Source: Brevibacillus sp. DP1.3A (GTDB lineage: Bacteria; Bacillota; Bacilli; Brevibacillales; Brevibacillaceae). From it: a stretch of 64,000 nt of DNA. Below are positions 1 through 7,932 of this stretch, piece by piece. The notes beneath the pieces were generated by a model. The model worked only from the letters and a program-made list of their open reading frames with translations. It had not been told where the DNA came from and ran no database searches. The DNA is taken from the NCBI RefSeq assembly GCF_013284245.2, contig NZ_CP085876.1, positions 6,066,001 to 6,130,000 on the forward strand, read 5' to 3'. The translations under genes were made by a program, and so were the position numbers. Position 1 is the stretch's first letter; every line of letters begins with the position of its first letter.

Positions 1-502
1 AGGTCAATGTTTTGCGCGAATCCGCAAGTACGTCGTCCGGCAAGCGGAACGTCGGCGCAACCTTGGAATAGAGCGCGTATTGTGCTACATCGACCTCTCC
101 GGCGCCGATGATCAAGTCCGGCTCGGACACAAGCATGGCTTCGATGCTGCCGGTCACGTCGAACAACGGCACTTCCAGCTTCAAATAATCCTGCTTGCCC
201 CACATCGGGTTATAATATTGGACAATAGGCGTTACCCCAAGCGCAACCAAATAATCTTCACGATAAAGAGCTGAGATTCGCTTTGGATTTGTCGGAATCT
301 CTACCTCTCCGAAGCCATCGGTTACGACGCGCGTTTCCGTCTGAGGCGGAGCTTCGCTTGGCGCTGCCGTTGCCTGTGCAGGCTGATCGGTAGTCACCGT
401 GGCCACAGCTTGATCGCCTGTCGAGCCGCAACCTGTCACCGTAATCATTGCTGCCGTTATAAGCGATATCCATCCTGTTTTCATAAATCCCGATCTTGCC
501 AT
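1..502 (-). CDS. Fe-siderophore ABC transporter substrate-binding lipoprotein (3' part outside window)
   Basis: Reading leftwards from an ATG at 502, the frame stays open to the window edge (about 167 codons), so the C-terminal part is missing. The N-terminus has basic residues, a hydrophobic stretch and a lipobox ending TVTGC (Cys near residue 24), followed by a Ser/Thr/Ala-rich linker and then a PBP fold starting with TRVVTDGFGEVEIPTNPKR, typical of FecB/FhuD-like class III binding proteins. The motif LVALGVTPI and the later EPDLIIG also fit. It should capture a ferric siderophore outside the membrane and hand it to a permease that lies outside this window. A perfect Fur box lies just upstream, supporting iron regulation. 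A GGAG site precedes the ATG. The exact siderophore cannot be told. Confidence 0.85.
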   Translation of the reverse strand, partial: MARSGFMKTGWISLITAAMITVTGCGSTGDQAVATVTTDQPAQATAAPSEAPPQTETRVVTDGFGEVEIPTNPKRISALYREDYLVALGVTPIVQYYNPMWGKQDYLKLEVPLFDVTGSIEAMLVSEPDLIIGAGEVDVAQYALYSKVAPTFRLPDDVLADSRKTLT

Positions 503-561
503 GATTAAATTCACTCCAATAAGTTTTATGTTTTGTAGCAAAACAATTCGTTGATTTGTAG

Positions 562-576
562 TGATAATCATTATCA
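562..576 (-). promoter_or_regulatory. Fur box upstream of the siderophore-binding protein
   Basis: The sequence TGATAATCATTATCA is a perfect 7-1-7 inverted repeat identical to the Bacillus Fur consensus. It sits about 60 bases upstream of the start codon at 502, where repression by Fe-Fur would be expected. Confidence 0.9.
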
Positions 577-680
577 TCTTACTTGAGTAAATTTTACCCC
601 AAATTGGATTGCATGCTCAATACACATTCTCTACGACCAGCTTTATACAAACTCGTCACTTCCTGACTAACGAAAAACAA

Positions 681-709
681 TAAAAAAAGGAGCCTCGCAT
701 AAGAGGCCC
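681..709 (-). terminator. Intrinsic terminator after the acetamidase remnant
   Basis: On the minus strand GGGCCTC and GAGGCTCC flank a short loop and are followed by a run of seven T. It lies directly below the stop of the 726-1073 reading frame. Confidence 0.75.
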
Positions 710-725
710 TATCCACCTGCACTGT

Positions 726-1073
726 CTATGAGGTATGCTGAATCAGCTCGGGAAGCATTCGGAGCAGCCGCCGATCATATGCGCATCCCTTTTTCTGACT
801 CAACTTTAACGTCAGACCCCACTTAAGCGATTGAGCGGCTAGGATTTGCGAACAGGTAAATATGCTTGGAATTTTACAGGCGACACTGTAAGCGGGATTG
901 AACACGTTGGCCACCTCATATTCGACGACTTGGCCGAGCAGCAGGCTTGTTTCATTTACCGAGAGCCGATAGTCTTCGACTAGCAAGGAGAGCATTTCAG
1001 TAGTTGCGTGCTGAAGCGCTTGTTCGAGCGGTCTGGCGTTGCCGATGCAAGACAAGTGAGTGTCGGACTCCAC
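726..1073 (-). pseudogene. C-terminal remnant of an acetamidase/formamidase-family gene
   Basis: The 115-residue frame resembles only the end of acetamidase/formamidase (FmdA/AmdA) proteins: a segment like ALQHATTEMLSLLVEDY, then a helix with LLLGQVVEYEVANVFNPAYS and an IP-containing end. Full enzymes are about 300-430 residues, so the N-terminal catalytic part is missing. The frame opens after a TGA near 1131 and would have to start at GTG 1073. No other piece of the gene is visible nearby, and a riboswitch serving the opposite strand begins within 100 bases. It therefore looks like a decayed fragment, though its own terminator is still present. Family assignment is by recall of motifs, not by search. 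Confidence 0.55.
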
Positions 1074-1159
1074 CCTCTCAATAAAACAAGAGATATTCTT
1101 ATTAATCCTACCAAATTTTACGGGTTTCTTTCACCGGTGAATCTCTGTTATTCTAGGTC

Positions 1160-1307
1160 ATGCCAAACAAAACAGCCGAAACTTCCTCTCAAATGGAAGT
1201 GCGGGGGATCTTTTTTACTTGCAGATGAGAGATCTGCATGGGGTGAATCGCCAAAGTGCGTAGGGTTGTTTCCTCAATCCGAATCCGTCAACTAACCTCG
1301 TAGGCCA
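1160..1307 (+). ncRNA. c-di-AMP riboswitch (ydaO-yuaA class)
   Basis: The leader of the CAP gene contains the class's conserved blocks in order: AGCCGAAACTT near 1174, GCGGGGGATC at 1201, GGGGTGAATCGCC near 1240, GTAGGGTTGTTTCC near 1260, and CCGTCAACTAACCTCGTAGGC ending at 1305. This class binds cyclic di-AMP and usually turns off genes for wall hydrolases, osmolyte and potassium transport when c-di-AMP is high. The ribosome site of the next gene follows immediately. No separate T-rich terminator is obvious between aptamer and start codon, so control may act on translation or through an overlap I cannot resolve by eye. Confidence 0.9.
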
Positions 1308-1322
1308 AAAAAAGGAGACGAT

Positions 1323-1904
1323 GTGAATATGAAACGCCTTGGTACTATTGCAATCGCGACATTGGGATTGGGATTTGTTCTTTCCGGCTTTTCTAACACA
1401 GCTTCTGCCGCTACCACATGTCCGCAATACGGGTATCAACCATATATGCAACCTGTCCAACCGCAAATGCAAGCACCTTACGCAGCACCAGCGAATCAAC
1501 AGCAGCCAGTAAAACAAGCTAACCAACAAGTGGATGCTTCCTCTGTTGGGAAGCAAGTAACTGATTTGGTAAACCAAGAGCGTGCAAAAGCAGGTCTGAA
1601 GCCAGTGGAACTGGATGCTTCCCTGAACAAAGTTGCACAAGCAAAAGCGGCTGATATGTCCAACAACAACTACTTTGACCATACAAGCCCTACGTATGGC
1701 TCTCCATTTGACATGATGAAACAATTCGGTGTATCTTCTATGACCGCGGGTGAGAACATCGCCATGGGTCAACGCACCGCTGAGGAAGTCATGAACCAAT
1801 GGATGAACAGTGAAGGACACCGTCAAAACATTATGAATCCTTCCTTCACCAAAATCGGTGTAGGCTTTGTGAATGGATACTGGGTACAAGAATTCATCGG
1901 ATAA
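1323..1904 (+). CDS. Secreted CAP/SCP-domain protein (YkwD-like)
   Basis: The 193-residue protein starts with a signal peptide ending near SNTASA-A, then a Gln/Pro-rich linker (about residues 35-75), then a bacterial CAP domain of about 120 residues. Family landmarks are LVNQERAKAGLKPVELD, the conserved His in YFDHTSPTYGSPFD, GENIAMG and WMNSEGHRQNIMNP. Such proteins are exported and associated with wall or spore surfaces in bacilli, but their activity is poorly defined. GTG 1323 lies 5 bases after GGAG; ATG 1329 is an alternative. The c-di-AMP riboswitch upstream links it to envelope homeostasis. It is monocistronic, with a terminator at 1922. Confidence 0.9.
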   Translation: MNMKRLGTIAIATLGLGFVLSGFSNTASAATTCPQYGYQPYMQPVQPQMQAPYAAPANQQQPVKQANQQVDASSVGKQVTDLVNQERAKAGLKPVELDASLNKVAQAKAADMSNNNYFDHTSPTYGSPFDMMKQFGVSSMTAGENIAMGQRTAEEVMNQWMNSEGHRQNIMNPSFTKIGVGFVNGYWVQEFIG

Positions 1905-1921
1905 TGAAATTGGTTATAAAT

Positions 1922-1960
1922 GCCGAGTCCTCTAGCGGGGACCCGGCTTTCTTGTTTTTT
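1922..1960 (+). terminator. Intrinsic terminator of the CAP gene
   Basis: GCCGAGTCC and GGGGACCCGGC form a stem with a six-base loop and are followed by a T-rich tail ending near 1960. Confidence 0.85.
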
Positions 1961-2029
1961 CCCAGCCTTGTCTGGAGTGGCATTTGAACATCTATCTCCG
2001 TGAAAAGCCAACAGCTAGCTTTATACGCT

Positions 2030-2677
2030 TTATTCAGATTTACTTCCCATTTCTAGTTGGTTTGTCTTTTCTTCATCCACCGATTCCGCACCTTCTCGAA
2101 TTTTTTCTACAACTTCTTCAGATTTAAGTTGCTTGTGCGAAGGGAGATCTAAAAATGTAGAAGCACGTTGATCGAGCCACAAGCTTTCCTCACCTTCCCT
2201 ATCAGTTGCAACGAAAATAAACCCACCTGAATAACTAAAGTACTTCATGTTTACATCTTCCCCGAGCGTATTTTTCATGTTCTCGTAAAGGTCAAACAAT
2301 TCAGGGCCACTTTTTTCACCACCAGCCATGATTGGCTCTGTATCTGTTGCTATAACGATACCTTTTACTTCATTCTCCTCCATAATGAACGAAAGTTTTT
2401 CATCTGTTGAAGATAGTAGTCCTTGCATATTCGTATCGTTGTAGTTACGTATTTTATCCGCTTCTGGTAAAACAGCTCCCTGAATTGAAAAGTCTGACAG
2501 AGTTACATTCCTACTCGATTTACTTAAGGATTTGTTCTCTTGGTTGCGTGCCTGTTCCATCTTTTTATATGCATGTAGCGCTTCCTTATCCCCTTGGTTA
2601 ATGGCCCCAGCCCAAGTAGCCAATGATATTCCAGCAACAATTACCGCACCAATCAATGTCCATGTGTATTTATTCAT
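2030..2677 (-). CDS. Hypothetical protein with N-terminal membrane anchor or signal peptide
   Basis: I do not recognise the family. The 215-residue protein has one hydrophobic segment at residues 7-25 (TLIGAVIVAGISLATWAGA) and is then hydrophilic and acidic, with a segment rich in Lys/Ser/Glu at both ends. There is no lipobox Cys. It is probably exported or anchored with a soluble domain outside. A GGGGGAG ribosome site lies just before the ATG at 2677. It faces the CAP gene convergently and appears monocistronic. Base use is somewhat AT-richer than neighbouring housekeeping genes. Confidence 0.6.
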   Translation of the reverse strand: MNKYTWTLIGAVIVAGISLATWAGAINQGDKEALHAYKKMEQARNQENKSLSKSSRNVTLSDFSIQGAVLPEADKIRNYNDTNMQGLLSSTDEKLSFIMEENEVKGIVIATDTEPIMAGGEKSGPELFDLYENMKNTLGEDVNMKYFSYSGGFIFVATDREGEESLWLDQRASTFLDLPSHKQLKSEEVVEKIREGAESVDEEKTNQLEMGSKSE

Positions 2678-2747
2678 AACTCCCCCAAAGTTAATTCGTT
2701 TCGTTATAAGAATATTCTATCAAAATTTAGATTTCCATGAATTATGC

Positions 2748-2790
2748 AATAAAAAAATGGAGACATTGAATCGTCTCCATTTTTTTATTG
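2748..2790 (-). terminator. Terminator below vanS-like gene (symmetrical)
   Basis: CAATAAAAAAATGGAGAC is mirrored by GTCTCCATTTTTTTATTG. The stem is flanked by A and T runs on both sides, so it can stop transcription in either direction. It closes the operon ending at 2799. Confidence 0.9.
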
Positions 2791-2798
2791 CCATCATT

Positions 2799-3890
2799 TC
2801 ATCCATACGGCAACCGCACCTCAAAACATGTACGAATCAAATCACTTTGAACAGAAATCGTTCCCCGATGCTTCTCGACGATATTTTTTGCAATAAACAG
2901 GCCGAGTCCAGTGCCTCCCCCTTGATGAGCTCGCGCTTTGTCGCCCGTAAAAAACATTTCAAAAATATGCGGCAGCGCCTCTTCAGGTATCTGGTCACCG
3001 TAATTCATGATTTGAACAACTACTTCATCGCCCTCCCGGTAGGCGTTCATATCGATAAAATGGCCATCGCCCCCGTAGCGTATCGCATTGGTCAGGATAT
3101 TCTCAAATACGCGCGCCAGCAGCTCTCCATCTCCCACGATTACTAATTGAGCAGCAATCGTACATCGCGCGACCAGCTCATTTTTCTCAAAGGAAGGATA
3201 CATCTCTTCATTTAACTGAACCAACAATTCACTCAAATCAATGACCTTTTGCTCGATGTTGACCATGCCGTAATTCATTCTCGTAATTTCGAACAGCTCA
3301 TCAATCAGCTTTTCCAATCGTTGCGACTTGGTAAAAGCAATCGTCGCATAATGCCTCATTTGTTCTTTTGGCATCTGCTCGTCTCGTAAAACTAAATCTA
3401 AATAACCCAGTACGGATGTCAGCGGTGTGCGCAAATCGTGCGCCAGATTCAAAATAAGCTGATCCTTGCTGCTTTCGGCGAAATCTCCTCTTTCTACCGC
3501 CTTTTGCAGCATTTCACTTGCCAGATTGATATCCTTGGCGATATCTGCGAACTCATCATGGGAAGAAATATGCACATTATGCGTAAAATCTCCATTTGCC
3601 AGATAATGAATGCCTTTGGAAATCTCATGAAAATAGCCAACATACCGTTTGGTCAGGAGATAGAACAACAAGATCGCAATGGGAGCAAAAACAAGCAAAA
3701 AGAAATTGATATCTCCCATTTCCTTGATGTAACGGCGAACCAGGGCAAGCGGATCTTCGTACTTGACCTCCGTCCGATAGTAAAACTGGAGCACTTTATA
3801 GAGCAGATAGGTTACGAGACCGGCCAAAAGCATGCCAAACCCAAGAAGCTCAATCATTTTGGAACGAAAGCTATATCTCCTCTTCACCAT
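2799..3890 (-). CDS. vanS: VanS-type sensor histidine kinase
   Basis: The 363-residue kinase has two membrane segments (about residues 13-36 and 61-82) separated by only about 24 residues, a HAMP-like linker, the H-box NLAHDLRTPLTSVLGY with phosphorylated His near 151, the N-box ENILTNAIRYG, and the G-box GGGTGLGLFIAKN. Length and motifs match VanS kinases, which sense glycopeptides or wall stress and phosphorylate VanR. It is the last gene of the Van-like operon, 42 bases below vanT. A VanR partner would normally sit between vanT and vanS but no receiver gene fits in that gap. The kinase either uses a regulator encoded elsewhere or lost its partner. Kinase family confidence is high; glycopeptide sensing is inferred from context. 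Confidence 0.88.
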   Translation of the reverse strand: MVKRRYSFRSKMIELLGFGMLLAGLVTYLLYKVLQFYYRTEVKYEDPLALVRRYIKEMGDINFFLLVFAPIAILLFYLLTKRYVGYFHEISKGIHYLANGDFTHNVHISSHDEFADIAKDINLASEMLQKAVERGDFAESSKDQLILNLAHDLRTPLTSVLGYLDLVLRDEQMPKEQMRHYATIAFTKSQRLEKLIDELFEITRMNYGMVNIEQKVIDLSELLVQLNEEMYPSFEKNELVARCTIAAQLVIVGDGELLARVFENILTNAIRYGGDGHFIDMNAYREGDEVVVQIMNYGDQIPEEALPHIFEMFFTGDKARAHQGGGTGLGLFIAKNIVEKHRGTISVQSDLIRTCFEVRLPYG

Positions 3891-3932
3891 GGAAAAAATG
3901 AACCACTCCCTATCCTCGTTTTCGTCCAGGGA

Positions 3933-6086
3933 TCACTCATGATAGACTCTTTTAACGCGTTCTCCCAAACGGCTTACCAGCTCGTTCGTAATGGTTTTAC
4001 ATTGATGGGCCATTTCCTCGGCAGTGATACCCTCTTCTTGATCTCTGCCGATAAAGGTAACAACATCCCCTTTTTGCACCTCTTCCATGTCTGTAATATC
4101 TACAATAAGCTGATCCATGCAGACAAACCCAATAATCGGTCTCCTTTTTCCTCTGATCAAGCAGGTAGCGCCCGATTGTGACAGCATGCGCGGAACCCCA
4201 TCTGCATATCCGATGGATACGATGGCAATCTTGCTGTCTTTCTGCGCTGTGTGGGCGCGTCCATAGCCCACGGATTCTCCTTTTTCCACCTGTTTCACCT
4301 GCACAACTCTTGCTTTCAGTGATAACACAGGTCGTAGGTCGACGCTTGTTTTTACCTTATCGCCCTGCTTGCTCAACATCCCGTAGAGAGCAATCCCAAT
4401 CCGAGCATAATCGTATTGCAGCTCCCCGTAATTCAGCACGCCGTAACTGCTCTGAACGTGCAGCTTCTGTGGATCGATCCCCTTTTCTTTCAGCTGTTCG
4501 ATCACTTTTTGGAAACGGGCGATTTGATTTTTCGTGTAATCGATATCCGAAGCTTCCAAACTGTCAGCCACACTCAGATGCGTAAAGGTACCGCATACCT
4601 GCAAATTTTTATAACGATACATGGCCGCAATTTTTTCTGTGTGTTCCCAAGATTCCCCGAGTCTCCCCATCCCCGTGTCGATCTTGATATGAACAGGGAT
4701 TTTCACGTTGTAGCCATTCAGCTTTTGGGCATATTCGTCATCTACTACGGTTTGCGTCAGTCTGAAACGGGCGATTTGGCGTATCCGTCGTTCATCGGTA
4801 TAGCCAAGCACCAGAATCTTCCCTTTTACGCCCTTCTTCCGTAGCTCGATTCCTTCATCGATTGTGGCAACTGCGAAGTGATCAATCCCGAGCTTGTTTA
4901 AGAACCTCGCGATTTGCCATCCGCCGTGGCCATATGACTGCGCCTTGACGACTGCCATCATCGCACAATCCTTCGGGAGAACCCGCTCGATTTCCCTGAC
5001 ATTATGTTGGAGATGAGGAAGATGGATATCAGCCCATGCTCTTCCTGTTTGATCCGGTTTCCCACCTCGAAAGCGCTGGATCAGCCTCATCGCCATCACA
5101 GAAAGAACAAACGACAGCACCGTGACCAATGTAAAATGCACCAAGCTGTTTTCAACAAGCAGCCCTGTCAGTCCCGTTACTTTGGCCGCTCCGCGAATGA
5201 GCACAACACACAGCGGATGAATGACATAAACATACAGGCTCAGCTTTCGTAAGATTGGGCGATTTTTGCCTTTCCAGAACAACAGTAGTTGAAAGAGAAA
5301 ATACATGCACGGTATCAAAAAAATATACATACTGTCATGGCGTTGCAGCTGATAAGTGTGTAAAAGCAAGCCTTCCATTACCAGCATACTTCCGAACAAA
5401 ACAAACCCGATGGCATACGGTGCGACCTTTTTCTTTTTCCGCCTGCGGGTATTGGCAATCAACCCTCCCATGACAATAAACACAGGGGCAAAAAATATAC
5501 CGTTCCGCGTGTAATCAAACAGGGTAAACATCGATTGATAGATACTGTCCACATATGGATTCATCTGTGCAAATCCAAAGTAGCTGTCTCCCAATAACCC
5601 GATGCCATACAGCAGCAAAGTCACCCAAAACGTGTTCCATGCGGATAGTCTTGTATACAAAAAGGTACTAATACACACCCCCAGCATAATGCCAGGGAAA
5701 TACCACAGATGATACAAGGTCCCGTTAAACAAGAGGTCTTTCACGACTGAAAATACGGTAAGTTGATCTGTAAAATACCCTGCATACACATTCACTGGAA
5801 GATAGAGAAGAATCGAAAGCAAATATAGCTTTCCTACTTTCCATAAAAACTGCTTCAGCATAGACGCATTTCTGTTGCGATCTGTGCCAAGCTTTTGCAA
5901 GAAGAAAAATCCTGTGCACATAAAGAAAAATGGAACCGCAACCCTGGCAATTGTTCGTGTCAGTGTAAAGTCAGCCCATTCGCTAATGGACAGCAGGGGA
6001 GAAGTATGGATTGCGATGACAAGGATCGCTGCAATGATACGGAATTGATCCAGCCCGCCATACTGTTTTTCACTCCCCACGTTCAT
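3933..6086 (-). CDS. vanT: VanT-like membrane serine/alanine racemase
   Basis: The 717-residue protein is a two-part enzyme. Residues about 10-335 are an acyltransferase-3-like membrane domain with roughly ten helices, beginning LDQFRIIAAILVIAIHTSP. Residues about 350-717 are a fold-type III PLP racemase: the lysine that binds PLP is in AVVKAQSYGHG (K381), and the opposing catalytic Tyr is in GYADGVPR (Y627). This architecture is characteristic of VanT, which takes up L-Ser and converts it to D-Ser for the adjacent ligase. ATG 6086 was chosen over the longer frame because AGGAGG lies six bases before it. It overlaps the vanXY end by 17 bases, implying coupled translation. Substrate (Ser versus Ala) is inferred from architecture and neighbours. 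Confidence 0.9.
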   Translation of the reverse strand: MNVGSEKQYGGLDQFRIIAAILVIAIHTSPLLSISEWADFTLTRTIARVAVPFFFMCTGFFFLQKLGTDRNRNASMLKQFLWKVGKLYLLSILLYLPVNVYAGYFTDQLTVFSVVKDLLFNGTLYHLWYFPGIMLGVCISTFLYTRLSAWNTFWVTLLLYGIGLLGDSYFGFAQMNPYVDSIYQSMFTLFDYTRNGIFFAPVFIVMGGLIANTRRRKKKKVAPYAIGFVLFGSMLVMEGLLLHTYQLQRHDSMYIFLIPCMYFLFQLLLFWKGKNRPILRKLSLYVYVIHPLCVVLIRGAAKVTGLTGLLVENSLVHFTLVTVLSFVLSVMAMRLIQRFRGGKPDQTGRAWADIHLPHLQHNVREIERVLPKDCAMMAVVKAQSYGHGGWQIARFLNKLGIDHFAVATIDEGIELRKKGVKGKILVLGYTDERRIRQIARFRLTQTVVDDEYAQKLNGYNVKIPVHIKIDTGMGRLGESWEHTEKIAAMYRYKNLQVCGTFTHLSVADSLEASDIDYTKNQIARFQKVIEQLKEKGIDPQKLHVQSSYGVLNYGELQYDYARIGIALYGMLSKQGDKVKTSVDLRPVLSLKARVVQVKQVEKGESVGYGRAHTAQKDSKIAIVSIGYADGVPRMLSQSGATCLIRGKRRPIIGFVCMDQLIVDITDMEEVQKGDVVTFIGRDQEEGITAEEMAHQCKTITNELVSRLGERVKRVYHE

Positions 6087-6870
6087 TACGTGCCTCCTGA
6101 TGAAACACTGTAATGATAAATCCATCCACGTTGTTGCCCGATATTTCGTATTTCTCACCAGCAACAATCGGGATGTGCGTAACTGTATCGCTAGCCTTTA
6201 CATAGTAGATTTCAATGCTCTCATCATCCACTAGCAAATGCTCCTGATGAAATTCGTAGTTTTTCACATACTCGATATACTCTTCCAGACAAAGCTGAAG
6301 CTTTTCCATTAAAACAGCATGCGGATAGCCCACATACCGAAAATGCCAAGGCTCATCCGAAATCCCTGTCAGCTGTTCCTTGTCTTTGTCGTAGCGTTTG
6401 ATAAACCCATATTGACTGGCACGTTGGCGAAACATTCGGCATACGCCATGATCGGGAAAAGAAGGGCAAATAAAATCGATCTCTTCTCTCTTCTCCCCTA
6501 CATCTATCGCAAGCCCTGTCTGATGCTCACTTTCATTCGGACGCGCAACAAATTGACTAGTAAACACCTGGCCATTTTCGAGCAAGGATTGATCATAAAT
6601 ATCCTTTTGTTCCGTCTTGCTGCGAAAGCCACTGACAGGTACGATTGTATGCTCTGCGTTGCAGGCTTTCAGCAGTTTGGCAAACATCTTCGCAGCCGTG
6701 TTTTCCAGCATCATATTGTTGTGTGCTCCATCGATCAGCCGCATGCGGTTCAGTAGGATACCGTCGTCTGTTTGCCAGCGGATCGGGTACTGGCAATTCA
6801 CCAAAATCAGATGGCCGTGATGCAGATTGTCGCTGTTCAAAGAAATCGTCGAGACGTGAAGTTGTGTCAT
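6070..6870 (-). CDS. VanXY-like cytoplasmic D,D-dipeptidase/carboxypeptidase
   Basis: The 266-residue protein lacks any signal peptide or membrane segment, as in VanXY. Peptidase M15B motifs are complete: SGFRSKTEQ near 80, the zinc ligands in SEHQTGLAID (H116, D123), and EPWHFRYVG with catalytic Glu173 and zinc ligand His176. It should hydrolyse D-Ala-D-Ala dipeptide, and perhaps the terminal D-Ala of pentapeptide precursors, removing the vancomycin target inside the cell. A C-terminal extension of about 65 residues (ending with EKYEISGNNVDGFIITVF) is shared with the membrane-bound paralogue upstream. It starts three bases after the ligase stop behind a GAGGAGG site. Confidence 0.88.
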   Translation of the reverse strand: MTQLHVSTISLNSDNLHHGHLILVNCQYPIRWQTDDGILLNRMRLIDGAHNNMMLENTAAKMFAKLLKACNAEHTIVPVSGFRSKTEQKDIYDQSLLENGQVFTSQFVARPNESEHQTGLAIDVGEKREEIDFICPSFPDHGVCRMFRQRASQYGFIKRYDKDKEQLTGISDEPWHFRYVGYPHAVLMEKLQLCLEEYIEYVKNYEFHQEHLLVDDESIEIYYVKASDTVTHIPIVAGEKYEISGNNVDGFIITVFHQEARNERGE

Positions 6871-6873
6871 CGA

Positions 6874-7926
6874 TTAGTCCTCCTCCAACGCTAGCATAAT
6901 CAATGTATCAAGAAGTTCTTTATAGGAAATCCCCGCAGCACGCAGCATGCTTGGATACCTGCTTTTCGAGGTAAAGCCGGGGATCGTATTCACTTCGTTA
7001 AACACAATGTCTCCGTCTGGTGTGACAAACATATCCACGCGAGCGAAGCCACGACAGCCAAAAACCTGATAGAGATGGGTGGCTGTTTGCTTGATTTTAT
7101 GAGCGAGCTCTTCGTCAATTCTTGCTGGAACATGGATATGGGCAGTCTCCAATGAATATTTTTCTGTGTAATTGAAGAAGCCCTGAAGCAATTCGATTTC
7201 ATCCACTTCCCCCACAATAACCTCACGATTTCCTAGTACCGCGCAGCCTACCTCAAATCCCACGATGTTTTCCTCGATGACTACTTTGTCATCATGCAAA
7301 AGGGCGTTTTCTATCCCGATGACCAATTCTGATGGGCTGTATGCTTTCGTAATCCCAATGGAAGACCCTGCCTTTGCCGGTTTGACATACAAAGGGAATC
7401 CCAGTGCTTCGGTGGCAGATTGAACAGTTGCCAGATCAGTATTTGGATAAACGGTAACGGATCTTGGCGTTTTGATACCGGAGCTTTCCGCCAACGTGTG
7501 GGCGATATCCTTATCCATACAAATCGCAGAGGATAGCATGTGACAACCGACAAAAGGAATTCCGGCGAGCTCCAATAGCCCTTGCACCGTTCCATCCTCT
7601 CCGTTTTTGCCATGCAAAATCGGGAACACCACATCAACCTTCGTGACCGTCATGGTACCGTTCTCCTGTGAAACAATTCCCCGCACCTGTCTGCAAGGAG
7701 AAAGGAAGGCAGGCACACACTTCTCACTTTGATGCCAACTGTCATTTCGAATACTTTCGATGTTGCCGGTATATCGCAGCCATTGCCCTTCCCTCGTAAT
7801 TCCTAGCAAAATCACCTCATACTTTTCCAGACACAAACTCTCCAGCACCGAACTCGTAGATTTAAGAGATACTTCATACTCCGAAGAACATCCCCCAAAC
7901 AAAATCGCTACAGTCAATTTATTCAT
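6874..7926 (-). CDS. D-Ala-D-Ser ligase, VanC/VanG-like
   Basis: This ATP-grasp ligase of 350 residues joins D-Ala to a second D-residue for the peptidoglycan precursor. Van-clade marks are GGCSSEYEVSLKS at the N-terminus, HGKNGEDGTVQG, the omega-loop segment GFFNYTEKYSLET (EKY near 255), CRGFARVDMF and NEVNTIPGFTSKSRYP at the end. The EKY loop, rather than the His-containing loop of VanA/VanB, and the co-encoded VanT argue for D-Ser over D-Lac. Of two in-frame ATGs, 7926 has AAGGAG at proper distance (9 bases), while 7932 touches the preceding stop; both are possible. Specificity is inferred, not shown. Confidence 0.87.
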   Translation of the reverse strand: MNKLTVAILFGGCSSEYEVSLKSTSSVLESLCLEKYEVILLGITREGQWLRYTGNIESIRNDSWHQSEKCVPAFLSPCRQVRGIVSQENGTMTVTKVDVVFPILHGKNGEDGTVQGLLELAGIPFVGCHMLSSAICMDKDIAHTLAESSGIKTPRSVTVYPNTDLATVQSATEALGFPLYVKPAKAGSSIGITKAYSPSELVIGIENALLHDDKVVIEENIVGFEVGCAVLGNREVIVGEVDEIELLQGFFNYTEKYSLETAHIHVPARIDEELAHKIKQTATHLYQVFGCRGFARVDMFVTPDGDIVFNEVNTIPGFTSKSRYPSMLRAAGISYKELLDTLIMLALEED

Positions 7927-7932
7927 ACTCAT

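Noticed and set aside
3438..4181. 247-residue plus-strand frame across vanS and vanT
   Set aside because: Antisense to two genes with intact catalytic motifs, and no domain or ribosome site.
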